Assembly (NCBI RefSeq): GCF_003268655.1
Contig: NZ_CP029642.1
Location: 1,488,001-1,552,000 of the forward strand
DNA length: 64,000 nt
Direction of reading: 5' to 3'
Origin: Arthrobacter dokdonellae
GTDB taxonomy: Bacteria > Actinomycetota > Actinomycetes > Actinomycetales > Micrococcaceae
Shown here: positions 18,781 through 29,100 of the stretch, in pieces
How the letters are laid out: the number at the start of each line of letters is the position of its first letter
How positions within the stretch are numbered: the first letter of the stretch is position 1
Program-made: the position numbers and the translations under genes
The notes under the pieces: generated by a model
Told to the model about the DNA's origin: nothing
What the model saw: the letters and a program-made list of their open reading frames with translations, nothing else
The model's database searches: none

Positions 18781-18840
18781 CTGCCCGCCGGCCGGCCCGC
18801 CTGCCCGCCGGCCGGCCCGCCTGCCCGCCCGCCGGCCCGC
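18781..18840. repeat. 20-base GC-rich tandem repeat
   Basis: The unit CTGCCCGCCGGCCGGCCCGC occurs twice exactly (18781-18800, 18801-18820) and a third time with one change (18821-18840). Similar shorter fragments extend on both sides. It lies in the gap between the AbiEi-like gene and the convergent manA 3' end. No function is apparent; slippage could vary the copy number. Confidence 0.8.
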
Positions 18841-18928
18841 CATGCCCGGCCGGCCCGCCATTGCCGTAGGGTCGGCGTAGGGAGCGCCTGGCCATCTCGC
18901 CATGCTGTACGGAAGGCGCCTATGCAGG

Positions 18929-20176
18929 CTAGCCGGCCACCGTCACCGCGAAAACCACCGAAGTCTGCCCCGCCGCGTCGACGTGCGGGTGGACCATGAC
19001 CGGGTTTTCCACGGCGGGCACAAAGGCCGAGCCGCCACGCGGGAGGACCATGTCGCCGCGTGGGGAATCGAGCAGCACGGCGCCGGACACGGCAAGCACC
19101 AGCAGCGGTCCGTTCTGCACCAGCGGGACGGGTTCGCCGTCGGGGGCCAATTCCACCCGCTGCAGCGCGAATTCGGCGAACGGCGGTTCCCAGACCTGCT
19201 GCCCCAGCCCGGTGGTCCGGGGCGGCACGAGCGGCACCTCCGTGGAGCTGAAGTCAACCGTGGCCAGCAGTTCGGGGACGTCCACGTGCTTGCCCGTCAG
19301 CCCGCCACGCAGCACGTTATCCGAGGATGCCATGACCTCCACGCCGAGACCGGAGAGGTAGGCGTGGATGTTGCCGGCGGGGAGGTACATGGCCTGTCCC
19401 GGCTGCAGGGACACCCGGTTCAGCAGCAGCGAAATGAGCACGCCGGGATCGCCCGGGTACTGCCGGGACAGTTCGACGACGGTCCGCAGCGCCGCGTCCA
19501 GCCCGCCCTCTGTGTCCTGCCGGGCCAGCGAAGCTGCCGCGAGCTCCACCAGTTCGCGGGAAGCCTCCGCGCCGCCGATCAACGCCTCAAACGCACTGCG
19601 GATCACCATGGGCTCGGCCATGGGCTGGGCGAGGGTCGTGGTCACCAGCTTCAGCAGCTCGGGAACCTGCGCCCCGGCCTCCGTGATCGCATCCGCGACG
19701 GCTTGGAACAGCACGGCCGCGTCGGCGCAGGGCCGAAAGCCGCACAAGGCTTCGAAGGGGGTCAGGGCGTAAAGCATCTCGGGCTTGTGGTTGTCGTCCT
19801 TGTAGTTGCGCCCCGCGGCGTCACGGGCCACACCGGCAGCTTCCTCGTCGGCGAAGCGCTGGCGGGCGCGCGCCAGCGTGGGGTGCACCTGCAGGGACAG
19901 CGCGCGGTCGGCGGCCAGCAGTTTCGCCAGAAACGGCAGCCGGGCGCCAAAGGAGGCAACGACGTCGGCCCCCACCATGGCATCCGGCTGCGCCGCGATC
20001 AGGGCGTCGAGCGCCACCGGGCCCTCGGGCGTGCGGGCGACGGACGGCGAGTCCGGGTGCGCGCCCATCCACAGCTCCGCCTCGGGACCGCCGCCGGGCT
20101 CGGTGCCCAGAAGCTCGGCGATGGCCGTGGCGGATCCCCACGGGTAGTCACGCAGTACGTTGGTCAGCGCAAACAT
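18929..20176 (-). CDS. manA: Mannose-6-phosphate isomerase, class I
   Basis: Interconverts fructose 6-phosphate and mannose 6-phosphate, feeding GDP-mannose for mannosylated lipids, glycans and the Pmt substrate. 415 residues. The type I phosphomannose isomerase features are present: N-terminal LRDYPWGS, ELWMGAHPDSPS, the zinc-binding segment LSLQVHPTLARAR with Q-x-H, and NHKPEMLYALTPFEALCGFR with the ligand glutamate. It is last in the minus-strand run purK-purE-LCP-manA, 54 bases after the LCP gene. In M. tuberculosis manA also lies in the same conserved neighbourhood. Confidence 0.96.
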   Translation of the reverse strand: MFALTNVLRDYPWGSATAIAELLGTEPGGGPEAELWMGAHPDSPSVARTPEGPVALDALIAAQPDAMVGADVVASFGARLPFLAKLLAADRALSLQVHPTLARARQRFADEEAAGVARDAAGRNYKDDNHKPEMLYALTPFEALCGFRPCADAAVLFQAVADAITEAGAQVPELLKLVTTTLAQPMAEPMVIRSAFEALIGGAEASRELVELAAASLARQDTEGGLDAALRTVVELSRQYPGDPGVLISLLLNRVSLQPGQAMYLPAGNIHAYLSGLGVEVMASSDNVLRGGLTGKHVDVPELLATVDFSSTEVPLVPPRTTGLGQQVWEPPFAEFALQRVELAPDGEPVPLVQNGPLLVLAVSGAVLLDSPRGDMVLPRGGSAFVPAVENPVMVHPHVDAAGQTSVVFAVTVAG

Positions 20177-20230
20177 CTTTTCTCTCCTGAAGGTGGCGGG
20201 TGGTTGGCGGGCCGGGCAGGGAGGCGCAGT

Positions 20231-21850
20231 CTACCCCGGGGAGCAGGTGCCGTTGTTGGCGAGCAGCATGGTGAGCATTTCGTCGTCGCCGTTGATGGCC
20301 AGCTGCTGCAGGTATTGCTGCGTGACGGCGGGCGCCTTCGACGGCGTGGGTGCGGCGGGCTCGGGGGCCGCCGTCGTGCCCGGGGCGGCCGGGGCGGAGC
20401 CCGCGGGGGCCTTGGCCGGAGAGCTGCCCGTACCCGATTTTTTGGGCGCTGCCGGCGCGGCAGGCTTGGGTGCCGGGGGATTGAGCAGGTCCTGGACGCG
20501 CTTGTGGACCGTGGTGAAGTTCGGGTAGGTGGAGAATTCGACAGGGAAGTCCGGCGGGCCGATCGTGAGCCGCTTGAGGTCGTGGTTTTTGGCCTTCAAC
20601 GCCAGCGACACGAAGCTGCCCAGCTGCTGCGCCGGGAGGTCGGATTCAATGACCTTGGTGCCGGCGTCGGCAATGGCATTGAACTTGGTGAGCACCGTTG
20701 CCGGGTCCATCTGTTTGAGGAGGGCCTGCTGGATGCACTGCTGGCGCTGGCTGCGGGAGTATTCCAGGACCCATTGCCGGGAGCGGGCGTACCACAGCGC
20801 GTGGTAGCCGTCGAGCGTTTGCACGCCGGGGTGGATCCAGCCGGTCGGAGGCTCGTGCTGCGTGGTGCCGGGAATGTCGTTTCCGGTGAGCGGAACCCAC
20901 CCGCCGGCGTTGATCTTCACCCCGCCCAGGGCGTCGATCAGCTTGGAGAAGCCGGCCATGTCCACCAGCACGTAGCCCTGGACCTGCAGGCCGAGGATGC
21001 CGCCGGCCGCGTCCATCATGGCCTCGGCTCCTGGATCGGCGGCGTGCGGGTAGAGGTCCTTGTGGTGTTCGGTGACGTCGGTGTAGAGGAAGTTGATGAT
21101 GCAGTTGTCGCCGCAGTTGTAGCCGTCCGGGTAGGCCTTCCACAGCGGCGAATCGGGGGAGAACTGGGCGTTTTGCAGGTTCCGCGGGATGCTGATCGTT
21201 GCCGCCTGGCCGGTCTTCGCGTCGACGCTGACCACGATGATCGAGTCCGGGCGGCGCCCGATCCGCTGGGCACCGGCGTCCCCGCCCATGACCAGGAAGT
21301 TGTAGCGCCCGTCCACCGGCTTCATGTCCGGCCCCGAGGCGAAGATGCTGCCAATCGCGTTGCGGCCGGTGTTCATCAGGTATGCCCCATAGCCCAGGGT
21401 GCCGCTCGTGGCGACCATGAGCACCACGAGCGCCGCCGCCACCATGCCGCGCATGCCGGGCGCCAGCAGCGATGGCCGGATGATCGCCAGCGTGTTCAGG
21501 AACATCACGGCCCATCCCACGGCGGCGGCGGCGAGCAGCACCACCAGGACCAGGGATGTCAACGGTCGCGTCAGAAGGTTCAGCAGCGCCTCGCGGTTGA
21601 CCAGGGCAAGTACGACGCCGGCAATCACCAGGGCCCATGCCGCCAGCGTGCAGCGCAGCGCCACCCGCCCCAGACGCTTGTTTCCGGCCACCACCTGGGC
21701 GCTGCCCGGGACCACGAGGGTCAGCACCAACAGCAGCCAGGCCCTTTTGGAGCGCTGGGGCGCGGAGGCCGACTCCGGGTAGCGGACCGGGTTGGTCAGC
21801 ACCGGGGGCTTGTTGGAGGCTCGGGACACCTTGGGGCTGCTGAAGCTCAT
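20231..21850 (-). CDS. LytR-CpsA-Psr (LCP) family glycopolymer transferase
   Basis: 539 residues; LCP enzymes attach secondary glycopolymers from undecaprenyl-pyrophosphate carriers to peptidoglycan at the outer face of the membrane. The N-terminus has about four hydrophobic segments (roughly residues 37-55, 60-80, 90-115 and 130-155), then the LCP catalytic domain with NFLVMGGDAGAQR, RRPDSIIVVSVD and ATISIPRNL, whose arginines and aspartate bind the pyrophosphate and metal. The final 100 residues are Pro/Ala/Thr-rich with no visible domain. It starts eight bases after purE and is probably cotranscribed. Confidence 0.93.
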   Translation of the reverse strand: MSFSSPKVSRASNKPPVLTNPVRYPESASAPQRSKRAWLLLVLTLVVPGSAQVVAGNKRLGRVALRCTLAAWALVIAGVVLALVNREALLNLLTRPLTSLVLVVLLAAAAVGWAVMFLNTLAIIRPSLLAPGMRGMVAAALVVLMVATSGTLGYGAYLMNTGRNAIGSIFASGPDMKPVDGRYNFLVMGGDAGAQRIGRRPDSIIVVSVDAKTGQAATISIPRNLQNAQFSPDSPLWKAYPDGYNCGDNCIINFLYTDVTEHHKDLYPHAADPGAEAMMDAAGGILGLQVQGYVLVDMAGFSKLIDALGGVKINAGGWVPLTGNDIPGTTQHEPPTGWIHPGVQTLDGYHALWYARSRQWVLEYSRSQRQQCIQQALLKQMDPATVLTKFNAIADAGTKVIESDLPAQQLGSFVSLALKAKNHDLKRLTIGPPDFPVEFSTYPNFTTVHKRVQDLLNPPAPKPAAPAAPKKSGTGSSPAKAPAGSAPAAPGTTAAPEPAAPTPSKAPAVTQQYLQQLAINGDDEMLTMLLANNGTCSPG

Positions 21851-21858
21851 GTGTTCCT

Positions 21859-22413
21859 TTAGCCCTGTGCCGGCATGACGGCCAGGGGGTAGTCGGCGCC
21901 GGCCTTCTCGCGGAGTGCGGCGCCCTTGGCGGAAGCTTGTTTGTTGAGGTCGCGGGCAAAGGCCGCCAGCTTGTCCGTCAGCGTGGCGGCCAGCTCACCG
22001 GTGCCTGCGGCCAGCATGCGCACGGCCAGCAGGCCTGCGTTGCGGGCGCCGCCGATGGACACGGTGGCCACCGGAACGCCGGCGGGCATTTGCACGATGG
22101 ACAGGAGCGAATCCATGCCGTCGAGTGTCTTCAGCGGAACGGGCACGCCCACCACGGGAAGCGTGGTGACGGAGGCCAGCATGCCGGGAAGGTGGGCTGC
22201 GCCGCCGGCCCCGGCGATGATGACGCGGATGCCGCGGGCGGCGGCCCCCTGGCCGTAGGCGATCATTTCGGCGGGCATGCGGTGGGCGGAGACCACGTCG
22301 GTTTCAAAGGGGAGGCCAAATTCGGAAAGCGCCGCGGCTGCGGCTTCCATGACGGGCCAGTCGGAATCCGATCCCATCACGATGCCGACCAGGGGTGTGG
22401 TGTCCTTGCTCAT
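21859..22413 (-). CDS. purE: N5-carboxyaminoimidazole ribonucleotide mutase
   Basis: Converts N5-CAIR to CAIR in de novo purine synthesis. 184 residues; class I PurE marks [13 protein letters not shown] (phosphate-binding loop), VVSAHRMP (catalytic His) and [14 protein letters not shown] are all intact. Its ATG overlaps the purK stop by four bases (ATGA), giving translational coupling with the enzyme that makes its substrate. A C-terminal tail of about 20 residues is slightly longer than in E. coli. Confidence 0.97.
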   Translation of the reverse strand: MSKDTTPLVGIVMGSDSDWPVMEAAAAALSEFGLPFETDVVSAHRMPAEMIAYGQGAAARGIRVIIAGAGGAAHLPGMLASVTTLPVVGVPVPLKTLDGMDSLLSIVQMPAGVPVATVSIGGARNAGLLAVRMLAAGTGELAATLTDKLAAFARDLNKQASAKGAALREKAGADYPLAVMPAQG

Positions 22414-23582
22414 GACTGTTCCGGTCCTTGCTGTCCGTCGCGGATGATGTTTGCCACGGTGGTGGCGCGGGCACGTACGGCGGCGACGTCGTCGCCCTTG
22501 CCGCCGATCACGGTGACATGGCCGACCTTCCGGCCCGGGCGCACGGACTTCCCGTAGCTGTGTACCTTGACGGTGGGCTCGGCGGCGAGTGCCTGCGCAT
22601 AGGCGCTGAAGAGGTCCTCGTTGTCGCCGCCGAGGATGTTCTTCATGGCCACGATGTCGCCGAGGGCGGCGGTGGCGCCCAGCGGCAGGTCCAGGACGGC
22701 GCGCAGGTGCTGCTCAAACTGGCCGGTGACGGCGCCGTCCATGGTCCAGTGGCCGGTGTTGTGGGGGCGCATGGCGAGCTCGTTGATGAGGTAGCCGGGC
22801 GCGCGTCCGGGGGTTTCAAAGAGTTCTGCCGCCATGACGCCGGTGACGCCCAGCTCGGCGGCGATCGTCAGCGCGGCGGCTTCCGCGGCCGCCTCGACGT
22901 CCGCCGGCAGGCCCGGGGCGGGGGCGATGACCTCGTCGCAGACGCCGGCCACCTGGATGGATTCCGCCACCGGCCAGGCCAGCGCCGCGCCGGACGGGGT
23001 GCGGGCCACGAGGGCGGACAGCTCGCGGGAGAAGTCGACGGCTTCCTCCACGAGCAACGGGCTCATGGCATCAAACCAGCCTCCGAAGTCAGCGGCGTCG
23101 GAGGCGGTGCGCAGGAAGGCCACGCCCTTGCCGTCGTAGCCGCCGCGCGGCATCTTCAACACCACGGGCCAGCCTGTTGCCTCGCCAAAGGCAGTGATTT
23201 CCTCGACGGAGGCGACGGCGGCCCATGCCGGGTTGGGCAGGCCGAGCCGTTCGATGGCGGCGCGCATGACCAGCTTGTCCTGGGCATTGATCAGCGCCTC
23301 CGGGCGGGGTTGGACGTTCACGCCCTCCTTGATCAGCACCTGCAGGTGTCCGTTGGGGACGTGTTCGTGGTCAAACGTGAGGACGTCCAGGCCCCGGGCA
23401 AATTCCCGCAGCGTGTCCAGGTCGAGGTAGTCGCCCACCGGTGCCTGGGCCACGGCGTCCACGGCCGAGACGTCCGCCGCTTCGGCAAGGACGTGCAAAT
23501 GAAAACCAAGGGCTACGGCTGCCGGGGCCATCATGCGGGCCAGTTGGCCGCCACCCACAACGCCGATTACAGGAAAAGTCAC
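22410..23582 (-). CDS. purK: N5-carboxyaminoimidazole ribonucleotide synthase
   Basis: ATP-grasp enzyme making N5-CAIR from AIR, bicarbonate and ATP. 390 residues, usual size. Seen: the N-terminal [16 protein letters not shown] dinucleotide-like loop, [17 protein letters not shown] (ATP-grasp lysine and glycine loop), [11 protein letters not shown] and [18 protein letters not shown] in the C-terminal metal-binding region. It heads the purK-purE-LCP-manA minus-strand run and is divergent from the GtrA gene over about 200 bases. Confidence 0.97.
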   Translation of the reverse strand: MTFPVIGVVGGGQLARMMAPAAVALGFHLHVLAEAADVSAVDAVAQAPVGDYLDLDTLREFARGLDVLTFDHEHVPNGHLQVLIKEGVNVQPRPEALINAQDKLVMRAAIERLGLPNPAWAAVASVEEITAFGEATGWPVVLKMPRGGYDGKGVAFLRTASDAADFGGWFDAMSPLLVEEAVDFSRELSALVARTPSGAALAWPVAESIQVAGVCDEVIAPAPGLPADVEAAAEAAALTIAAELGVTGVMAAELFETPGRAPGYLINELAMRPHNTGHWTMDGAVTGQFEQHLRAVLDLPLGATAALGDIVAMKNILGGDNEDLFSAYAQALAAEPTVKVHSYGKSVRPGRKVGHVTVIGGKGDDVAAVRARATTVANIIRDGQQGPEQS

Positions 23583-23781
23583 AGTCCCCAGACTACCGAA
23601 TCGTCACCGCGAAACCCGCTTTTGTGCTCCTGCCGGGGACGGTTCCCGGCATTCTGCCAGCATCGCGGGGCGCTTTTTGTGGCGGTCCGGGGTCCGGCGC
23701 GCCGTAGAATTTAAGGAGCCGAGGGACCTTCCCCCGGATATTGGTGCCGTTTCTGGCGCCCCGCACGCATCACGGAGGACC

Positions 23782-24285
23782 ATGTTCAAGGCAATCACGG
23801 CACGCATTAAGGGCCTCGTCGGCCTGTTTTGGCGTGAAGTGGCCAAATTCGGTGTCGTGGGCGGCGTGGCGTTTGTCATAGATTCGGGCATTTACCTCTG
23901 GTTGTTGAACGGTTCCATGGCCGGGCACCCCACCAAGGCCAAGATCATCTCCGCCGTTGTCGCCACCCTCTTCTCCTGGGTCGCCAACAGGTATTGGACG
24001 TTCCGGCACCGCCGCCAGGCCAACATCGTGCGCGAAGTGACCATGTTCGTCATCATGAACGGCATTGGCATCGCCATTGCCGGCGCCTGCGTCTATGTGT
24101 CGCACTGGGTACTCGGCTTTGAATCCACCACCGCCGACTTCATAGCTGGTTCCGTGGTGGGCCTGGTCCTGGGCACCATCTTCCGATTCTTTGCGTACCG
24201 CTTCTGGGTGTTCACCGAGGAGCTTGACGGCGAGCCCGGCTTTGAGAACGACCGCAAGCTCCTGGAACCCGACGCCCAGCCCTGA
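23782..24285 (+). CDS. GtrA-family membrane protein
   Basis: 167 residues with four hydrophobic helices, starting with WREVAKFGVVGGVAFVIDSG and containing LFSWVANRYWTFRHRRQ, both standard GtrA features. GtrA proteins are thought to move or present polyprenyl-linked sugars in the membrane for envelope glycosylation. ATG 23782 is preceded by GGAGG; the longer open frame upstream lacks similarity. GtrA beside purK is a shared actinobacterial order (Rv3276c-Rv3277 in M. tuberculosis, from memory). Confidence 0.92.
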   Translation: MFKAITARIKGLVGLFWREVAKFGVVGGVAFVIDSGIYLWLLNGSMAGHPTKAKIISAVVATLFSWVANRYWTFRHRRQANIVREVTMFVIMNGIGIAIAGACVYVSHWVLGFESTTADFIAGSVVGLVLGTIFRFFAYRFWVFTEELDGEPGFENDRKLLEPDAQP

Positions 24286-24320
24286 CTTCTGCGCCGCGGC
24301 TTCTTCGGCGGGAAGCCGTC

Positions 24321-25190
24321 CTACCCGGCGGCAGGGGTGGCTGCTTCCGAACCCCGCGTGACGTTCTCCGTGGCGCGCAGGCGGTCCGTGGCGGTCACTG
24401 ACGGGTCCAGCAGCACGACGGACCCGCCCCGGGCCCACGTTTGCAGGGCATTATATACGACGCCGTCCCACCCATTCCGTGCCTCCAGCAGCGCGCGCTC
24501 TGGTCCGGTCTCGTGTGGTGCACCCGCTTCTTGGCCGGCCTGTCCGCCCGGTGCCGCGGCCGCGCCGGGTGCCAGCAGTTGGGCGAAAGTGGCCGTTCCT
24601 GCCGGCGTCTGCCAGGCGGCGGCGTCCTCCGCGGGTCCGTCGTCGGGGAAGAAGACGTCCGCGTGGGAGCGGACCTCGCCGGAGTAGTCCACCGCGCCGT
24701 CCGGCAGTTCGCCCATCCACCGCATGGCCAGCGCCGGCAGCGCCACCGCCACCAGCGTCGTGGTCCTACCCTGGCCTGCGGCGCGCGCCGCCACGAGGCG
24801 TTCCGCCGCCTCCGCTGGATCGGCGGTGGCCACAATGTCCGCGCGGCCAAACCCTGCCGTGGCGCCGGCAGCAGCCGCAGCGCCGTCTGCCGCAGGGCCG
24901 GCGGGGTCACCAGTGCCGGCAGCGGCCGTGGCGCCCACGGCCCACGTGGCGAGCAGCCACACCAAAGACCGCCAGTGCACAGGCATGTCCAGGGCAATCA
25001 GGGTGCCGGGTCCGGCGTCGAGCTCGTCGGCCAGGAGGTTGGCGGTCTTGGCCACCCAGTTGTCCAGCACGCGGCCGGAGAGTTCGATGCGTTCGGAATC
25101 GGGCCCGTACCAGGTCAGGCGCGGGGCGGTGGGGTTGAGTGTGCGCAGGGAATTGAGGAGCTGGGGGACGGTGGTGGGAATTTGTGCCAT
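24321..25190 (-). CDS. TIGR03089 family protein
   Basis: 289 residues from ATG 25190 (ATG 25196 would add two; GGAAAG lies nine bases before 25190). It matches TIGR03089, an actinobacterial family related to the N-terminal part of AMP-binding enzymes, with LTWYGPDSERIELSGRVLDN and ALDMPVHWRSLVWLLATWAVGA. It lacks the P-loop and adenylation motifs of real acyl-CoA synthetases, so catalysis is doubtful. It sits between GtrA and whiB, as in related genomes near an LCP gene. An Ala/Gly-rich insert lies around residues 85-115. Confidence 0.85.
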   Translation of the reverse strand: MAQIPTTVPQLLNSLRTLNPTAPRLTWYGPDSERIELSGRVLDNWVAKTANLLADELDAGPGTLIALDMPVHWRSLVWLLATWAVGATAAAGTGDPAGPAADGAAAAAGATAGFGRADIVATADPAEAAERLVAARAAGQGRTTTLVAVALPALAMRWMGELPDGAVDYSGEVRSHADVFFPDDGPAEDAAAWQTPAGTATFAQLLAPGAAAAPGGQAGQEAGAPHETGPERALLEARNGWDGVVYNALQTWARGGSVVLLDPSVTATDRLRATENVTRGSEAATPAAG

Positions 25191-25487
25191 GGACATGATC
25201 TTTCCACGCGGGCACGTATTCGTGCCCACCCGGCCGGAGTGCTCGCGTGCAGGAGCCACAATTCCCTCGATTGGACGAATTGCCAACCGGTACGTGAATT
25301 GCGTCACATACACGTCACACGCCTGGTATGGGCCTCCACTCAAAATTCGCTAAATGCCGCGGGAATTCCCAGCAAGTTCCCAGTTCGACGATCGAAATTA
25401 CCGGACACGCGCGCATATTGGTATGAAACTGCCGGGCGTGGCGCGCCGGTCGTACGGTCAGGTAACTGGATAGGATCGCCCGCCCGC

Positions 25488-25517
25488 TTGACGTAGGGAG
25501 ACTTACACCGATGTAAT
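25488..25517 (+). promoter_or_regulatory. Candidate sigma-70-type promoter of whiB-GT2
   Basis: TTGACG (25488-25493) and TGTAAT (25512-25517) are separated by 18 bases, about 95 bases upstream of the whiB ATG. The rest of the 420-base gap between the TIGR03089 and whiB starts is AT-richer than its surroundings and contains no supportable ORF. A long leader would follow from this promoter. Confidence 0.45.
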
Positions 25518-25612
25518 TAGACCCACGAACCGCTGCCGAAGGCGCAAAGGGGCCGCAGACCGCGGACGCTTCGGCAGCGGCAGCCATGACGGCAACATTC
25601 GGGAGGACGACC

Positions 25613-26167
25613 ATGGGGCAAGCGCAACTGAGTGTGGAGAACTACCGCGGCGAGCCGGTGCAGGCACAGGCCGCGGCGCAGTACCGGTTGAGGGGCGTGC
25701 CGGCGGACTGGTATGTGGATCCGGCCGACCCGGCAGCGGCGGCAGGGCACGAGCAGGCCGGCCTGGCCTCTTTGGAGGACGCCGCCACAGCCTTCCTGCA
25801 CGCCCATGAGCTGGACGCCGACGGTGCTGGCGACGGCCGCGGGCCCGCTGACGGTGCCGGGCCCGGCGCGGCCACGGCGCTTCAGGGCGCCCCTGTGCCC
25901 GTGTGGATCGGTTTCAGGCCCGGCCTTGACGACTTCAGCGACGAAGGTGAACTAGGCTGGCAGACGGACGCTTTGTGTGCACAGACGGATCCGGAGGCAT
26001 TTTTCCCGGAAAAGGGCGGCTCCACCCGCGACGCCAAGAAGGTGTGCGGCGCCTGCAACGTCAAGGCACAGTGTCTGGAATACGCTCTCGCCAATGACGA
26101 GCGGTTTGGTATCTGGGGCGGCCTGTCCGAGCGTGAACGCCGGCGGCTGCGGAAGCGAGCGGTCTAA
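25613..26167 (+). CDS. WhiB-family iron-sulphur regulator (WhiB2/WhmD-like)
   Basis: 184 residues. The C-terminal Wbl domain has the four cluster cysteines C122, C145, C148 and C154 (C-x22-C-x2-C-x5-C), then GIWGG (166-170) and a basic tail SERERRRLRKRAV for DNA contact. The FFPEKGGSTR segment and location resemble WhiB2/WhmD, which controls septation and growth. The N-terminal 110 residues are Ala/Asp/Gly-rich and probably disordered, longer than in streptomycete WhiB. ATG 25613 has GGAGG six bases upstream; ATG 25586 has none. The stop TAA overlaps the presumed ATT start of the next gene. Confidence 0.93.
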   Translation: MGQAQLSVENYRGEPVQAQAAAQYRLRGVPADWYVDPADPAAAAGHEQAGLASLEDAATAFLHAHELDADGAGDGRGPADGAGPGAATALQGAPVPVWIGFRPGLDDFSDEGELGWQTDALCAQTDPEAFFPEKGGSTRDAKKVCGACNVKAQCLEYALANDERFGIWGGLSERERRRLRKRAV

Positions 26168-29100
26168 TTCTTGAAGCAGTAAAGGTCACTGCCGTTCTGG
26201 TTGCCCACAACGGCGGTGCCTACCTTCCCACGGTCTTAAGCGCCCTGGCGGCCCAAACCCGCCGGGCCACCTCCATCCTTGCCGCCGACGTTGGCTCCAC
26301 GGATAATTCCGGGGAGCTGCTGCGCAAGGAACTGGGCGAGCGCAACGTCATCAACTTCGACGGCCGACGGGGCGGATACGGCGCGGCCGTCAAGGCCGTC
26401 CTCGACTACCAAAGGACCCTGCCGCAGGCGCCGTCCAAGGAGCCGGCCACTGTCGGTGCCGGCGCCGCCCGGCGGTCCTCATCGCAGACCCTGCCCGCGC
26501 ACGACGCCGGACCCCCCTCCGCGGACACGTCCCGGAGCGCCCTGCGCGGCCCGGCGGGGTCCGGCGCCAGGATAGATGCCGGGCCAGGCGGGCGGGCAGA
26601 CCCGCAGCACGCCGGCCCGGCCACTCTGACGACATCGAAGGACGAATGGATTTGGCTGCTGCAGGACGACGCGGCCCCAGCCCCGGATGCGCTGGAACAC
26701 CTGTTGGACGCCGTCGAACGGTCCACCACCGCGACGGTGGCAGGCTGCAAGCAGCTGGACTGGGAGCAGCAGCGCAAACTCGTGGACGTGGGGCTGAAGG
26801 CCACCAAATGGTTTGACCGTTTTGCGCTCATCAACCTCGACGAGCTGGACCAGGGCCAGTATGACGGCCGCGCGGACTTCTTTGCCGTCAACGCCGCCGG
26901 GATGCTGGTGCGCCGGGACGTCTGGGAAAAGCTTGGCGGCTTTGACCCGGCCATTCCCGGGCCCGGCGACGACCTCGACTTCTGCGCCCGCGTCCGCCTC
27001 GCGGGGCACCGCGTGCTCGTGGTCCCGGCCGCCAAGGTTTTCCACGCGGTGGACCGGGACCACCCGCTCGGATCGCCCACGGCGGCCCGCAAGGCCGCCA
27101 TCTTCACCCGCCTCAAGCACGCTCCGCTGTGGCAGGTCCCGCTGCTGGCCGCCGGCGCCGCCGTCTCCGCGATCTACTGGCTCTTTGCCGGCTTCCTGCT
27201 CAAGGCGCCGGGCCACGCGGTGCGGATGTTCGCCGCCACCTTTGCCGGCCTGTTCCACCCCATGGCGCTGGTGCGCAGCCGCCGCTCCCTGGCCAAGGCG
27301 CGGGTGCAGACGCGCTCCGCGCACAAGGGACTGCTGGCCACGCCGGCCGAGGCCCGGAACCAGCTCAAGGCCCTGCGTGAGGCCGTGGGTCCTGACGAGG
27401 ATCAGGTTGAGCCCGCGCAATCGGGTCCGTCCATCCTCGAACCGACGGGCGACATCCACCACGAGGCTGTCACACCCCTGTCCGCCAGCCGCACTGCGCC
27501 GATTGTCAGCGCGCTCGGCCTGGTGCTGCTGCTGGCCGCGCTCTCGCTCGTGGTGCTCGGACGACTCCTCGGCGCCTCCGCGCTGGCCGGCGGCGGCCTC
27601 CTGCCGGTCTCGGCGCGCCTGGGCGACGTCTGGCGGCACGCCACCGACTGGTGGGTGTCGCTTGGCTCGGGCCTGGCCGGCCGCGGGGACCCCTTCAACT
27701 TTGTCCTGTGGATCCTCGGGGTGCTCGGCTTCGGCAACGGCTCCGCCGCCGTGCTGTGGCTGGTGCTGCTGGCCGTGCCGCTCTCCGCGTTCACCGGGTG
27801 GCTGGCCGCCGGCGCGTTCTCCCGGAACCGCTGGCCGCGCCTCGTGGCCGGGCTGGTCTGGGCGGGCGCCCCTGTCCTCCAGACCGCGCTGGGCCAGGGC
27901 CGCCTCGGGGCGCTGCTGGCGCACGTGCTGATTCCGCTGGTGGTGCTGGGCCTGGTCCGGGCCGCCGGCGGTGCCGTGGGCGCTGACAGTGCCGTGGGCG
28001 TCCGCGTGCCCGGTGTGCTGCCACAGGCCGCGGACCAGGACGGAACGGCCGCCGCGAGGCCGACCACCGTGAAGCTGGGCCGGCCCGGCGTGGACCGGAA
28101 CCCGTCGTGGACGGCCGCCGCGGCGGCAGGGCTGGCCCTGGCCGCGGTCACCGCCGCGGCGCCGACGCTGTTCCCGCTCGCTGTTGTCGCCGTGCTGCTC
28201 GCCACCTTCTTCCTGGGCCGCCGCGGCAGGACCATGTGGTGGTCGCTGGTGCCCTCGATCGCCCTGTACCTGCCCTTTGCCTGGTCCGCCCGGGCCAATC
28301 CGCGCGCGCTGCTGGGGGACCCCGGGGTGCCGCTGTCCGGCAATCCCGGACCGCTGTGGGAACAGCTGTTGGGCTTCCCCAACGCCGTGGCCCCCGTGCC
28401 GCACCTGCTTGGCGGCTCGGCCGCGGGAGGGTCATTCTGGACCTGGGCCGCCGTCCTGCTGGTCGGCGCGCCCGTCGTGGTGGCGGCATTCCTCGCCCTG
28501 CTGGCCCCGCTCCGCCGGGCCGGAACGGTCCGCGCACTGTGGCTCGTGGCGCTGCTGGCGCTGGCCGTGGCCTACGGTTCCAAGCTGCTTGCCGTCTCCC
28601 TGGACGGCACGACGCTGGTCACGCCGTTCAACGGCCCCGCGGTCTCCGTGGCCCTGTTCGCCCTCGTGGGCGCCGCCCTTCTGGGGTTCGACGCCGTTTA
28701 CCGCCGCGCCTACGAGCCCGCCTTCCGCGGCCGGCCGGCCAAGACCGGGAGCCGTGCCACCGCCGTCGTACTTTCCGTCGTGCTGGTCGCCGCCCCCGCG
28801 GTCAGCCTGGGGCTGTGGACGGTGAACAACCTGAACGGCAACGCGACCGGGCTGGCCGGGGCGTCTCTGGTGGCGCCGGCGAATGCCGGCAGCATCCCGG
28901 CCACCGCGGCCGACCGCGGCACCGGCCCCGAGGCCAGCCGCACCGTGGTGCTGCGCGTGCTCCCGGGCGGCGGCGTGCGGGCCACGCTGATGCAGGGCGC
29001 CGGCACCACACTGGATGCGATGTCCACGATCGCGTCGGCCGCCGACATCTCCGGCAGGGCCGGGGCCGAGACCGTCCGGACGCCGGACGCCGCCACGGCC

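Noticed and set aside
18902..21862. A 986-codon plus-strand open frame
   Set aside because: It is antisense to manA and the LCP gene, has no recognisable domain and a composition typical of shadow frames in high-GC DNA.
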